A stretch of DNA of 64,000 nt, from assembly GCF_000340215.1 (NCBI RefSeq), contig NW_006921551.1, forward strand, positions 268,475 to 332,474, written 5' to 3'. Shown here one piece after another: positions 19,638 to 30,073 of the stretch. Under the pieces are notes generated by a model that was not told where the DNA came from, searched no databases, and saw only the letters and a list, made by a program, of their open reading frames with translations. Every line of letters begins with the position of its first letter. Positions within the stretch are counted from its first letter, which is position 1. Both the position numbers and the translations under genes were made by a program. Source of the stretch: Pseudocercospora fijiensis CIRAD86. Its lineage: Eukaryota; Ascomycota; Dothideomycetes; Mycosphaerellales; Mycosphaerellaceae.

Positions 19638-20440
19638 GTCGCGAGAAGCGTCCAGTCAGCAGGAGCGCAGTACGGAGCAATGCAATGCCGACAGGCTCGT
19701 TGGCGGGCCAAGAGGTGTTTCTTTGAGGGCTGGACGGATGAGGTACCTCTATCTCTCAGAATACCCCGACAGGTATCCTACCTGCTGCAGTCCTGCAGTC
19801 CTGCAGTCTGGCAGTCTGGCAGTCTGGCAGTCTGGCAAACATCCCTGCAACAGGCATCGAGACCTTACTGATTCCTCCTGCTCTGGCTGCCGAGTTGGCC
19901 TCCAAAGATCCTGCACCATAGCAATAATAATGACTGTGACCGTTCTCGTTGTTCGCGCTGTCAGGTCGGCCTCTGGAGTAACTGTAGCAGAGATTTCTGC
20001 CCTGGGCATAACGAGTGTCGTGGCCGCACTCTTTGAAAGAATCGTGAACTCTGCATGATTCTCAGTATCATAAGAGGTCTTATGTATCTATACCGAGAGA
20101 GGGAGGGAGTCGCTATCTTGAAAGGTCTGTAGACGGAAGTGAAGGCTGCACAATCATGAGAAGTGAAGGGCTTCCTAGTATAATTATGAAAGTGCGGGTA
20201 ATATGTGAGGCTTGTGTGGCTAGTGTGTGTGGCTGATTCATCTGCCCCAGTTTCTGGGCTCAGTGAGTGACATTCTACCCAAAATCTGGGTAGCATGCCA
20301 GCCGACTTCTTGGCGCTTTCGGTTGGAAGCGATCATCCACCCTAGAAACACCATGGCGTCCTTCCCAGCGCTCCGCTTTCTTTGTCACCTCTGTCGCCGA
20401 CCGTGTCGTATGCCCACCACCACCCCACCGTTCCTCGGGA
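19638..20440. promoter_or_regulatory. Divergent intergenic region with a CAGTCTGG repeat
   Basis: Upstream DNA of two divergent genes. A short array at about 19790-19842 has CCTGCAGT units turning into CTGGCAGT units (seven copies in all). Two inverted stretches near 20243-20290 (CCAGTTTCTGGG, CCAAAATCTGGG) are visible. No gene seen, although several frames of 85-185 codons are open. Confidence 0.45.
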
Positions 20441-23400
20441 ATGTCGTCAGGCATGTCGTCAGCTCTGCGTACTGCACTTGACGCACTGCAGGCGAGTTGC
20501 GACATCGACGCCCCGCTGCAGCATTTCCAGCAAGTATGCGACATCTACAAGCAGAGCGAGGACTGGAAGCCGGAAGACAACAGCCGATGGTCGAAGCTTG
20601 ATGAACAGATAGGGCCGAAGGTCATTGATGCCGTCGATCTCGCGATCTTGAACAGCTTTGAAGGACAGGACCTGCGACGCCGCATCAAAGCGCTCCAAAA
20701 AACGGGTTGGCAGGTGCGCCCGTACCAAGTCCTTCGAGACCTCGGCGCGGATGCGCTGCGCTGCGCTCGAAACCTTACACACCTCTTTAAGCTCGTATGC
20801 GAAGAAGAAGGGCACAACGTGTCTTGGCTATACGTAGTCGAAGCGGTCCAGCGTGCCGCAGACAAGCGCAAGGTACAGCCCGGGAGAGGCCATTCACGGT
20901 CGAAAGATGTGGAGACAGGCGATATATACGGTGCGGCGGAAGAAATTCTGCGTAATCTTGGAGTCGAGGGCGATTTTTCTCGCTCCCGTAGTAAGGCAGC
21001 TGCAGCGAATAGCAAAGCTAAGCGCCGACCTACTACGGATGGAGACAACAACAATTCGTCTCACGGCGACGGCACAGAGATTGCAGGCGAAGCTGGTAGA
21101 GAGGGCACAGAGATTGCAGGTAGCGAAGAGTCTGGCGAAGAGTCTGGCGAAGAGTCTGGTGAAGAGTCTGGTGAAGAGTCTGGTGAAGAGTCTGGTGAAG
21201 AGTCTGGTGAACTTGGTAGCAGCAATACCGGTCACAAAGCAGACTCGACGAGCGCGAAGCACTTCCCACTAGTTACACCAAACGAACATCACACATCGAA
21301 ATCGACTCGAAAACGATGGGAACCGGACACTGACTCACCATTCAAGTTTTTCCCCGCCAAACGACGGAAGATGAACTCGACAGCCGTGATTCAAGATGAA
21401 GATGATGGCCACAACCCTTTCAGACGTGAAAGCGAACACGGTCGATCCGCGGAGAGCCCGCTTCCACTACATTTCTCCTCTGACTCGCTCAATCTTGACC
21501 CCCAAAACGACTCAGCCGCTTTCATGGACGCAGACGCATCTACGACCGACGTAGGCCCCATCACGCCAATCCGACTCGTAAAGGAGCAAGAGCAGGAGCA
21601 GGACGAGTCCATGTTTGGTAGCACGGACATGGACATGGCGACTCCTTTCAACACGCTCAATACTTGGCAGCTGCATCTGCAGGATAATGACGACGACGAC
21701 GACGACGACGACGACGATGAGAGTGCCCACGAAAATGCAGCTGCTGCACTTCTGTCAGATGCGTATACCACACGCCACTTACCTGCACCTTCACCTGCAC
21801 CTGCACCTGCACTGGAACCTGAGCACATTGCAAGCACGGCAGCAATACCCCCACCACCTTCACCTGCACCTGCACCTGCACTGGCACTGGCACCCCCCGA
21901 GGAACCTGAGCACATTGCAAGCACGGCAGAAATACCCCCACCACCTTCACCTGCACCTGCACCTGCACTGGCACTGGTACCTCCCGAGGAACCTGAACAC
22001 ATTGCAAGCACGGCAGCAACACGCCCACCACCTTCACCTGCACCTGCACCTGCACTGGCACCTCCCGAGGAACCTGAGCACATTGCAAGCTCGGCAGTAA
22101 CACCCCCACCACCTATGCCCACACCTCGGCTCGACACTACCAATGCAGCACCTGCACTCTCCGCCACCGACTCGCACCGCAAGGCTTCTCTCCATTACAT
22201 CGTAAGCCCCGCGGCGGTCGCGGCAGCGAGTGCACCAGTCATGCAAACGCCTCCACAACCTGCTAACGCCGCCGAGGGCATGGACATAGACATGGACATG
22301 TTGAAGAATGGGAATGTCACCCAAAGACGCTACGCCAGCGTGTCCAAGACAATAAAGCCTTGGAGGGTTGCAGAGTTTATAGCCATCGACACGCCGTCTC
22401 GCCAGATTCTCCCCGAGAATACTGCAGAGGGCATGGCGCAGTCCTTGCAGCCAGGCAGGTGGCTTTCGGCATCCGCTTTGTATATCGCCCTGTCTGTATT
22501 CAATCCTTCGCCGCTGCAGTGGAGGGTATACGAAAGCGGCTTTCTGGATTCGACCTTCCGACGGGAGCCTTCCACACTCAGCAAGTGTAGCCGCCACTAC
22601 TGCCCAATTCTGAAAGGCAGTCATTGGATAATGGCAATAATCGACTCGTCGGCAGCGACTTACGAGATCTACGACTCTCTAGGCAATCAGCCGAGTGCCG
22701 ACCTTAGCAGGACGGTAGATGGTTTTGCGCAACAGCTAGCGCCTCGCGCTTCACACTCGGTACTTTCGGCAAATCTCCGTCAGCGCAACTCCTACGATTG
22801 CGGCATCTTTAGCTTCGTGCGTGCTGTGATGCATATGCACCAGCTGCCTTGTCCCCCGAGCATAATTCCGGAAGTCTGGCGTCGAGCCTTGATTCTATGT
22901 CTCATCGGGCCAGGGCCAGCTAGTACCTTATCCGAAGCATTCATGCCCGAGAACATCTTTCAACGACTCCGAAAAGCCTTGAACATCCAATGCACTGTTG
23001 TTCGGTACCCAGAAGAGCGCTTTGTACTGGACATACCCTGCGAAATGGACAACCTAAAATGGCTACGCGAGTCCTTGCTGCTGTTACAAGCAGAATGTCA
23101 AGGCATCCTCGACCTCTTTGCTAAGCGCTATGACTCGAAGGCTGTGATCGATTGGCACAGACGGCAGAAGAGTGAAATCCCTGATCACTTCAACCGGCAG
23201 ACTAAGGATGAGCATATTAGGGATCTCGACCGGAAAATTGCGGAGAATGAGAGGGTGCGCAGCATTGTGGCTCCCTACGAGCAGAATTTCAATGCCGCGC
23301 AGCAGGCTCTCGAAGATGACAAGCGAAAATATCAGAGATGGGCTAATAAGGTGGCTAGGACTGAACGTGAATTGTGGGATCGAAAAATTGCTGCGCTCAA

Positions 23401-23449
23401 AGCTTCTCTACAGGCAGCGGAAGCCTCGAGGGCGGCAATAATGGTATAG
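20441..23449 (+). CDS. ULP1-type (C48) cysteine protease domain protein, 1002 aa
   Basis: Single-exon frame. The C-terminal third has the SUMO/NEDD8-protease fold signature: GSHWIMAIID with His728, IYDSLGNQ with Asp745, then LRQRNSYDCGIFSF with Gln781 (oxyanion) and Cys787 (nucleophile). All four catalytic positions are present, so activity is plausible; the substrate (SUMO-like modifier) is inference. N-terminal about 190 residues are helical and may be a separate domain. Between them are low-complexity parts: eight GEES-type repeats (about 225-257), a nuclear-localisation-like KRR, an Asp run (about 417-426), and four Pro/Ala repeats with EEPEHIAST (about 450-570). The last 180 residues are a coiled coil (DRKIAENERVRSIV ... 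ELWDRKIAALKASLQAAEAS). Such large proteins with a terminal ULP1 domain occur in many copies in some fungi, also within KDZ-type transposons; no transposase is linked here. Confidence 0.85.
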   Translation: MSSGMSSALRTALDALQASCDIDAPLQHFQQVCDIYKQSEDWKPEDNSRWSKLDEQIGPKVIDAVDLAILNSFEGQDLRRRIKALQKTGWQVRPYQVLRDLGADALRCARNLTHLFKLVCEEEGHNVSWLYVVEAVQRAADKRKVQPGRGHSRSKDVETGDIYGAAEEILRNLGVEGDFSRSRSKAAAANSKAKRRPTTDGDNNNSSHGDGTEIAGEAGREGTEIAGSEESGEESGEESGEESGEESGEESGEESGELGSSNTGHKADSTSAKHFPLVTPNEHHTSKSTRKRWEPDTDSPFKFFPAKRRKMNSTAVIQDEDDGHNPFRRESEHGRSAESPLPLHFSSDSLNLDPQNDSAAFMDADASTTDVGPITPIRLVKEQEQEQDESMFGSTDMDMATPFNTLNTWQLHLQDNDDDDDDDDDDESAHENAAAALLSDAYTTRHLPAPSPAPAPALEPEHIASTAAIPPPPSPAPAPALALAPPEEPEHIASTAEIPPPPSPAPAPALALVPPEEPEHIASTAATRPPPSPAPAPALAPPEEPEHIASSAVTPPPPMPTPRLDTTNAAPALSATDSHRKASLHYIVSPAAVAAASAPVMQTPPQPANAAEGMDIDMDMLKNGNVTQRRYASVSKTIKPWRVAEFIAIDTPSRQILPENTAEGMAQSLQPGRWLSASALYIALSVFNPSPLQWRVYESGFLDSTFRREPSTLSKCSRHYCPILKGSHWIMAIIDSSAATYEIYDSLGNQPSADLSRTVDGFAQQLAPRASHSVLSANLRQRNSYDCGIFSFVRAVMHMHQLPCPPSIIPEVWRRALILCLIGPGPASTLSEAFMPENIFQRLRKALNIQCTVVRYPEERFVLDIPCEMDNLKWLRESLLLLQAECQGILDLFAKRYDSKAVIDWHRRQKSEIPDHFNRQTKDEHIRDLDRKIAENERVRSIVAPYEQNFNAAQQALEDDKRKYQRWANKVARTERELWDRKIAALKASLQAAEASRAAIMV

Positions 23450-24099
23450 ATCTCTCGCTGTAGCAATCACGGGATGCACCTCAGACTTCCTATCGCATAT
23501 GTTGTGCCTGTCTGAGCAATGCAATGTTCGGATGAATAAGCCTTCAAGCCAACCTGATCCTATACCATTTCTAAGCGAGCTCTGCTTTGTTCTGCCCTAA
23601 TCAACACCTCGCTTCCGCCGCTGATACAGTACAGATCGATGAGAATTCATCCAGCTCGCCATCTCTGCTCCCAGCAAAGGCTAGTATGCTCCAACATTCT
23701 CGACACTCTGGAGTTCGTGCCACTACTCAGGCGCGGTTACGCCGCAGTATAATCCTCCTCCAACGGTCTCGTTGCTAGAAAGCGGGGGCAGGACGACACA
23801 CCGCCAACTGCCGTTCTTGCAGCCCACATCGAAACGTACCAACTTCGATTGGAACAACCAAGAGTACGAGAAGGAGTGTATCGGCTGCTGTAACATGCTT
23901 GGTCCGATGACTGCGCCAGTCAATCTTACCGGCACTGCTGGCTCCGCTCCCGCTCAGCAATCTTCCGACAATGCACGTCGATCGCCTGGCCGAAGGCTAG
24001 GCTCTGCTGGATTACGACAACACCTTGATAATGAGCTTTGAGCAGGCGATCAATGCACCATCTAAGCAGCTCGACACCTGCAGCTAACGATTTGCGCTT
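23450..24099. other. Gene-poor flank with short broken frames
   Basis: Transition from intact genes to decayed DNA. Short protein-like pieces in + frames (for example ADTVQIDENSSSSPSLLPAK near 23625-23685 and VLAAHIETYQLRLEQPRVRE near 23810-23870) are in different frames. This suggests a decayed coiled-coil gene, but I cannot assign it. Confidence 0.35.
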
Positions 24100-25690
24100 T
24101 GTTGAGTTGCAGCAGATGGTGGCGAGTAGCGCGTGCCCTATCAGGGATTCGTAACAATCCTCGTCCGAGCTCCAGCGCTATCGTGGTGTAAGCGAGATTG
24201 ATGCGATGTTGCTGAGAACCTCTGTGGTTGTCGAGATGTGTCTCGATGAGTGTGCTGGCTCGTAGGGAGGTTTGGCTTCATCCAGGGTGGCTGTTGGCTC
24301 TTCAGGTGGATCTGATCAGGTTGTTCTTGAGCAATCTTTTGGCTTGAACTTCTTTCTGGCGAGTCGCTTGCTGTCCATATCAGCATCGAAATCTTGTGCA
24401 GCTATACTTTTAGCAACTTCTTCTCCAATTCCTGACTCAGCTTGTCTTTGGTCTAGAGTCTGGTCACCGCCGCATCGCACAGCATCTGGAGATCGGAGAG
24501 TTTCTTTTGATTACGTATATAAGCAAGTTGGCTTCGTCCAGAGTTAGATTCGAGTCTGCACGAGGAAGCGCTTGAAGTCGTGGGAAATGATACAAAGCAA
24601 GGCATACAGAGCTTTCGCATGCGACTCTCTTACACCTGAGAGCTAGAGTGGATGGCAGACACCATATTCCGGTCGCGGAGCCGAATTCAAGGCTCATGGA
24701 CACCTCTCTCACACCTGGGAGGTAGAGCCTAAGCCTGCAGAAGATGCACCCTCAATATTATAGACGTCACAAGCGACGATAGAGAGGACAGCTCTACAGA
24801 GAGGAAGCCGAAGCCAAGGCTTATAGATGCCTGGTAGCTTGCCTGGAATGTCTTGCTTTTGTTGTTCATATTGGTTCTCAGCAATTGGAAAGCAGATCAC
24901 TGGAAAGAAGAGGGTACAAGCGTTGCGTTGATATGGCAGCTGGATGATCAAGCCGAAGGTTGCGAACATCGTGAGTCTCTGGCTTACATAATCTTTTCAG
25001 CCATCACGTAATCAATCCCATTGACCCTCCGCCTTCCGCCTTCCGTGAAATGTTATGTCTTCCTATACGAATGTGGCAGCCATATAGTGCGGTGACGGGA
25101 ATCCGTATTTGATAGGAGAATGTTGCGATGCGGCTTTGGTAATGGATGAGTTTGAGGATCCGAGGGAGATCCCAAATGAGCTGGTAACGACAGTAAGAGA
25201 ATACCGAAGGGAAGTATTACGGAGTGGTGACGAGCTGTATTGTTTGCGAGGGACAGTGTGCCGGGAGAAATTGATTCAGTTGCTTTGCTACTACGAGAGA
25301 GAATAGGACTTCGTAAAAGCATGCGATATCGACATCCTGCTTTTTTAGCCCGACCGAGAAGAAAGCCTCCTAATACAATGCTTTTCAACAATGTCTCGAG
25401 GTCGTGTGGATCGCCAAAGAAGACGGATTCTCGACTGTTTGCATCGTATACATAACTTCGCCATGCTTGCAGAATTCGCTGTCGGCCTTGTAGTTTTCGG
25501 ACTTCTCAATCATCTTATGTATGTTGATGAACTCAGTTGGCATTTCCCATTTGCTCGCATCGAGTTGCGTCATCTGTGAAGGACAAGATGTAGGATTCAC
25601 TATTGCCTTGAATGTGATATGGCCCCACAATGTCGAAGTGCATCATTTGACCCTTGATCTCCTTTCGTCGAGTTGCTAGATTTTTGGGTC
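24100..25690 (-). pseudogene. Decayed minus-strand coding sequence, unknown
   Basis: Protein-like segments on the minus strand are broken by frameshifts and stops: TQLDASKWEMPTEFINIHKM (about 25570), ENYKADSEFCKHGEVMYT (25490), FYEVLFSLVVAKQLNQFLPA (25270), then DVYNIEGASSAG (24760), DEANLLIYVIKRN (24510) and a coiled-coil stretch TKDKLSQELEKKLLK (24420). They may be the 3' part of the minus-strand gypsy relic to the right, since they would follow RT in order, but I do not see RNase H or integrase motifs. They could equally be a dead host gene. The DNA is not RIP-biased. Confidence 0.35.
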
Positions 25691-25792
25691 AGTGTATTTG
25701 ATTAGGATGTTCAGTATGCGAAGCTCGTTCTGCCAGCGCGCATAGATGCCGTCTGCTTGTGCATTGAGGAAAGCAGTAATGGGGTTGTTGCT

Positions 25793-26235
25793 CTAGCGAT
25801 TGCGACAATGGCATTGAACCCGGGAGCTTCGGTGGCAGTCTGGTGTGCTGGCCAGCCGATGATGTTTGGACCCGTGCAGGCTTGAGCGTTCGGAAATGCC
25901 GCCAATCTCAAAGACCTTACTACGAGCCAAGATCTTTCTCGTTCCAAGCTCCATCTTATTAAAGGAGAGCTTCAGCATTGAATCTTCCGGGTCTGCTTCT
26001 GGAGTTGCGCCGAAGGAGATAGGGCGGAGCTCATTTATCATATGTCCAGATGACCGAGCGCCCCAAGCCATTCGCGTTCGCTGTAACTGCCCAATGCCGA
26101 GTGCAAAGAATGCGCGAAGGTGTCTATTATCAGGATGGAGCGACACTTTCCAGTAGGCGTCCTTCTTGTCAAACTTGCTGTACAATGCGTGGCTTGAATT
26201 GCTGAGGTACTCGTGAACCTCCTACATCAACTGCA
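25793..26235 (-). pseudogene. Ty3/gypsy reverse transcriptase fragment (palm entry)
   Basis: Minus-strand frame with EVHEYLSNSSHALYSKFDKK then DAYWKVSLHPDNRHLRAFFA and RTRMAWGARSSG. This matches the RT segment that carries the first catalytic Asp (FSKxDxxxAYWQVxLHP...TAF). The downstream YxDD box is not found. An upstream portion of the same RT lies at about 26960-27165 in the same orientation, separated by minisatellites. Remnant only; the mutations are not of RIP type. Confidence 0.7.
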
Positions 26236-26391
26236 GATAGTCCGCCTCCTCCAAATCGAACGTCTCCCTTCCAAATTCCCACCAAAGCCGCTACTCAGCA
26301 ATCATATCCTCCCCCCAAACGAGCCAGAGCACGGAACTTGTGCTTCCAGTCCTCCATACTCTCCTGACAAAGGCTTTGGCCTTGTGTGACG

Positions 26392-26519
26392 AAAAATCTC
26401 AACTCATGAAAAACCTCAACTCATGAAAAACCTCAACTCATGAAAAACCTCAACTCATGAAAAACCTCAACTCATGAAAAACCTCAACTCATGAAAAACC
26501 TCAACTCATGGGGACTCCC
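26392..26519. repeat. 17-bp minisatellite A (7 copies)
   Basis: Unit AACTCATGAAAAACCTC begins at 26401 and repeats every 17 bp to 26503, with a degenerate copy before it. The copies are nearly identical, indicating recent amplification. It sits between two parts of a broken RT frame. Confidence 0.95.
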
Positions 26520-26692
26520 ATCCCATGAGGAATCCCATCCCACAAGGAATCCCATCCCACAAGGAATCCCATCCCACAAGGAATCCCATCCCACAAGAGC
26601 TCTTATCCTACAAGGAATCCCATCCCACAAGGAATCCCATCCTACAAGGAATCCCATCCCACAAGAGCTCTTATCCTACAAGGACTCTCATC
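26520..26692. repeat. 17-bp minisatellite B (about 10 copies)
   Basis: Unit AATCCCATCCCACAAGG, period 17, with the variant GAGCTCTTATCCTACAAGG appearing twice, giving a higher-order pattern. It directly follows the other 17-bp array; equal period and shared CTCATG/CCCATG spacing suggest common origin. Confidence 0.95.
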
Positions 26693-26825
26693 TCATCGAC
26701 GTGGAAGGCGAAGCTTCGCTTGGCTAAGACTGCTTCGATGCGTATGCCGAGAGGGATCTGCGCTCGAAAAGAGGGAGCTCATGAACTCTTTGATATGGGC
26801 CAAGGAGGTATTTCGCGTTCGAGAC

Positions 26826-27165
26826 CAAGTTCGACGATGAGGAAGCGGGCGTCCTATTATGGTCTTGATTCATCCTCCCATGCATTGTGGTGGTTGAAAG
26901 TCAGTTCGAGGACGAGGAAGCGGGCGCCATTGTGATACTGATTCATCCTCCCATGCATTGTAGTAGTTGAAAGTCAGTTGGGCGATGAGGAAGCGGATAT
27001 CCCATTGTGATCCTGAGTTATCCTGCCAAACATTGTTGTAGTTGAAGGTCGGCCTTGGTCTGCCCTTGCCAGGCTTCTTTACCAACACTGCATCCGCATC
27101 CCATTGTGACAACTGCCCATTGCCTGCTCTAGTGGACTCGTACATACCGGATTCCAGCCCTTCTG
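26826..27165 (-). pseudogene. Gypsy RT N-terminal part expanded by a 73-75 bp triplication
   Basis: On the minus strand, QWDADAVLVKKPGKGRPRPT then FNYNNVWQD is the RT finger motif (VLVKKPGKGRPR..xxYxxxN). Immediately after it the DNA repeats three times with a 73-75 bp period (GAGGAAGCGG at 26839, 26914 and 26987 on the plus strand), each copy carrying again a version of the FNYNN...SQW stretch. So the RT frame was internally amplified before or while it decayed. Confidence 0.65.
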
Positions 27166-27548
27166 AAGCGAATTTGGTAAGCCAGAACTTTTTTCAGTCG
27201 CAGAGGATGTCAACTTGACTCACATTTTGGTGTACAACGCCAGGGACTCGCTAAGAACATGCTCATATGCGAGCGAGCGCATCTCCTGGTTAGCAGGCGT
27301 GTCTATAAGCACGTTGTGGGACTCGGTGGGGAACAATACCGGAGTTATGACTTTCTGCATAATGGAGTCCACGGCTCTGTCTAGAAAAGCGACGCTCGAC
27401 TTGGGTAGGAACAGCATAAGCTTCAATTGACGAGAAGTTCGAGGGCGGCTACGTCGTCTCCCTAACGCCGGGCGTAGTCATAGTCGACGGCAACTCCTTG
27501 TGCGGCTCCTTGATAACGAAGTTGCAGATCTTCATCGGCGGGTGCACA

Positions 27549-27790
27549 TCCGCGAAGAACCCTATGCCCGAGGAGGCGCATGAGATGTCTCGGCGGCATA
27601 GTATAGAACGAGTTCGTGATCGTGATCAGGACCAAAAGATCGTATGTGGCCGTAGTCCGCGAAGAACCCCACGTGCTTGCAGTCGAAGCTGAGTATACCT
27701 ATGCCCGAGGGGGCGCATCAGATGTCTCGGCGGTATGGTGTGGAACGAGTTCGTGATCGTGATTAGGACCCAAAAATCGTATGTAGCCGC
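27549..27790. repeat. 136-bp tandem duplication
   Basis: CCTATGCCCGAGG...GGCGCATCAGATGTCTCGGCGG followed by GAACGAGTTCGTGATCGTGAT occurs at 27561 and again at 27697. Copies differ by a few substitutions. No clear coding frame. Confidence 0.8.
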
Positions 27791-29171
27791 GGTGCAAAGC
27801 TGACTTAAGAAGAGGTTCTCGAGCTTAAGAAGCGATTTTTTTGGCCCAAGTTCACTCCCTTCTACGAGAAGCGCGCCACGATCATCAATGGCGAACTGAT
27901 GCCCTTGACCCGACTATGTTCTCGTCCAAACTCTTACTTACTACCTCGATCATAGTCTTGAGGAAGAGTCTCCCGCGCCTGTGGTGGCCTCAGCGCAGAT
28001 CTCCGAGAGCATAATGCCGTGCTTGCTCCCCAACGCGCTGTAGATGTTGACCAGGAGCATCCTGAAGTCCATGCCGTGATGTCCTTTCGCCTTCTTCCTG
28101 AGGGAGATGAGCCTGTCGATGATCTCGCCTCGGCGCCTGAGGTCGCCGCGTCGGTCTCTACCTTTACTGCTCCGGCCTCCCTATCTTCTTCCCCATCCCA
28201 TCTTCCTCGCTAGCTTCAATCTCAGCCTCGGTCGGCTCGTGCAGGACCATCCTCATCACGGCCAGGAAGAAGTGCGCAGTGGTGGACAGGAATGACGATG
28301 GCGCGCGTGAAGGACACGTTGCCGATCGCTCGGTACGCCGCGGGCCCGTGAGCAAGGTGTGAGAGTCAAATCCAATTGTTCAGATGAGGTCAAGACGATG
28401 TTGAAGTTGCAGGATGATGAGATGCCGCCGGACGAGTAGGGATGTGAGACTACTAAGATGAAGCACAAGAACAGCCCGGTACCAAAAACTTCAATTAGAC
28501 GGGAAGTCCTGTCGTCCTAGGCTAGATTTAATTGAAGTGCTTCAACTCCACTTTACTTACTTTGATGGGTCTTTCGGCTGCCACTGCACTAATGACTGTT
28601 GGAAGCCCCGTCAATACCTAGTATCTAGGCTTTATACTTCTTCAATATATGAATGAATGACGACTGAAATATTGGTTGACCCCGCATATTCTTCGGCTTG
28701 CATTAACTTGCTTGCTATGAATATTTACAGCTCCCGCTTGCTTGGAAAGCGACAAGACATTTCGGTTCGCTCCTGAAGTGAATACCATTCTAACTGCAAC
28801 TCTAACACATGTAATCGCATATGCCCTCGTGCTATCTCCCTGTCTCCGTATCACTTTCTAGTTTTCGTAAGGATCTCGCCCTCAATCGCGCACAAGCTTC
28901 GCCAGCTACACGCATTCGATCCTAAAGACATCTATGCCGTCTCCAACCTCGCCTAAGGGACTTTTCGCCCAGAATGGCTCATTATCCAAATCTATTTTGT
29001 CGATAGTTGGAGTGCTGGCGGCGTCTGGTACCGAAGAAAGGCCGTCCATGAGCCCGTGCTTGCATCCCAGGCTGGTCGTGATCAGGATTGTCTTCGAGCA
29101 CACGATGCCGGCCAAGATCGTGTCCTGACAGCAGGACGAGTGCGTGCATCCGCTTATAGCCAAGTGCAGCT
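27791..29171. other. Decayed region without assignable gene
   Basis: Open frames of 60-90 codons on both strands have mixed composition. A plus-strand stretch at 28019-28210 (HPEVHAVMSFRLLPEGDEPV) and one at about 28890-29010 (HAFDPKDIYAVSNL then GTFRPEWLIIQIYF) look protein-like but are isolated. Possibly the protease-RT linker region of the gypsy relic and inserted fragments. Confidence 0.3.
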
Positions 29172-29760
29172 TCACCGAGCAGGATCTGGTCTGATTTTGA
29201 TGCTGTATTCGTTCGGCTGCTCACTCACAAGCATCTTCGACTTCTCCCTGAACTTCAAGCGTAAGTACGGGAGCATGATCTTGTTTTTGTCGCCGCTCGC
29301 CATCTCGATCATGTTCAGCTTCCTCATCGTGTCCTTGGTCGCGCACGCACGTCTAATCTTGTTCCTCGGCACGTTGATGATCGTAGTTGGACTTGCGTCT
29401 ACAATCTCGAATACGATCAGAAACTCCATTTTCGACTCGACGATCTTGAACCTTGGAGCACATTATCGCTCATGAACCTGGTTAGCAACATGCTCATGTT
29501 TTCATGGTCTGAATCAGGGACGCGCCCGAGAACATCCTACCGAATGAATCGAGCTGAGGCGCAGGTTCAGAGTGGGCTACGAGCTTGAATTCAAAGGAGT
29601 CGCTCTCCTCTTCCATGTCGCTGATGCGCTTGTTTATGTCTTCGTTGAACTGCAGCATCTTCATGAACCTCAGCTCTCTATGAACTGCAGCATCTTCATG
29701 AACTGCAGCATCTCGTCGTCCTGAAACTCTTGCCAGCTGTCTTCCTTGCCTTCTTCTCGC
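29172..29760 (-). pseudogene. Broken frame between protease and RT of the gypsy relic
   Basis: Minus-strand frames MLQFNEDINKRISDMEEESD, SFEFKLVAHSEPAPQLDSFG and MEFLIVFEIVDASPTTIINV join only through frameshifts. A local duplication of ATGCTGCAGTTC (about 29655-29715) is visible. The order on the minus strand (after the protease, before the RT) fits a pol linker; similarity to a known family is not seen. Confidence 0.4.
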
Positions 29761-29776
29761 ATGAGCCGCAGATTTG

Positions 29777-30073
29777 CTAACCTCCTCGAAGCGGCGCGTA
29801 AATCACGACAACTTCTTCGAGCTCTTGGTCACGGAAGCTGATGGTTTCCGCCTTAATGTCAATTCGGGCGCTGAATTCGTACAGTAACGGCAATCCCAGC
29901 AGTAGTGACAAATTGCTACGTTCGGTAGGGCACACGAAAGGCAATGTTTCCAGAATGTCACGAAGTGGGTGTGCAGTGTGGGAGGTACGGGTTTCCCCAC
30001 TACAGCAGAAAGATGCGCCAGCATTCAACCTAGATTTGGCTTCGGCACTCTCTGCGCCGGTTAGCGTGTCCAT
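29777..30073 (-). pseudogene. Retropepsin-like protease remnant of Ty3/gypsy
   Basis: Minus frame contains LLLGLPLLYEFSARIDIKAE then TISFRDQELEEVVVI. The pattern ILLGLPWL(x)8 IDIxxxxI is the C-terminal strand region of gypsy aspartic proteases. The catalytic DSGA box should lie just upstream and is not readable. It follows gag in the same orientation, consistent with gag-pro order. Confidence 0.6.

Noticed and set aside
19501..20058. 185-codon plus-strand ORF
   Set aside because: Overlaps antisense the first exon of the Ser-rich gene and its promoter; includes the CAGTCTGG repeat and shows no domain.
26392..26692. CRISPR-like appearance of regular short repeats
   Set aside because: Repeats are contiguous without spacers, in a eukaryotic genome; they are minisatellites.
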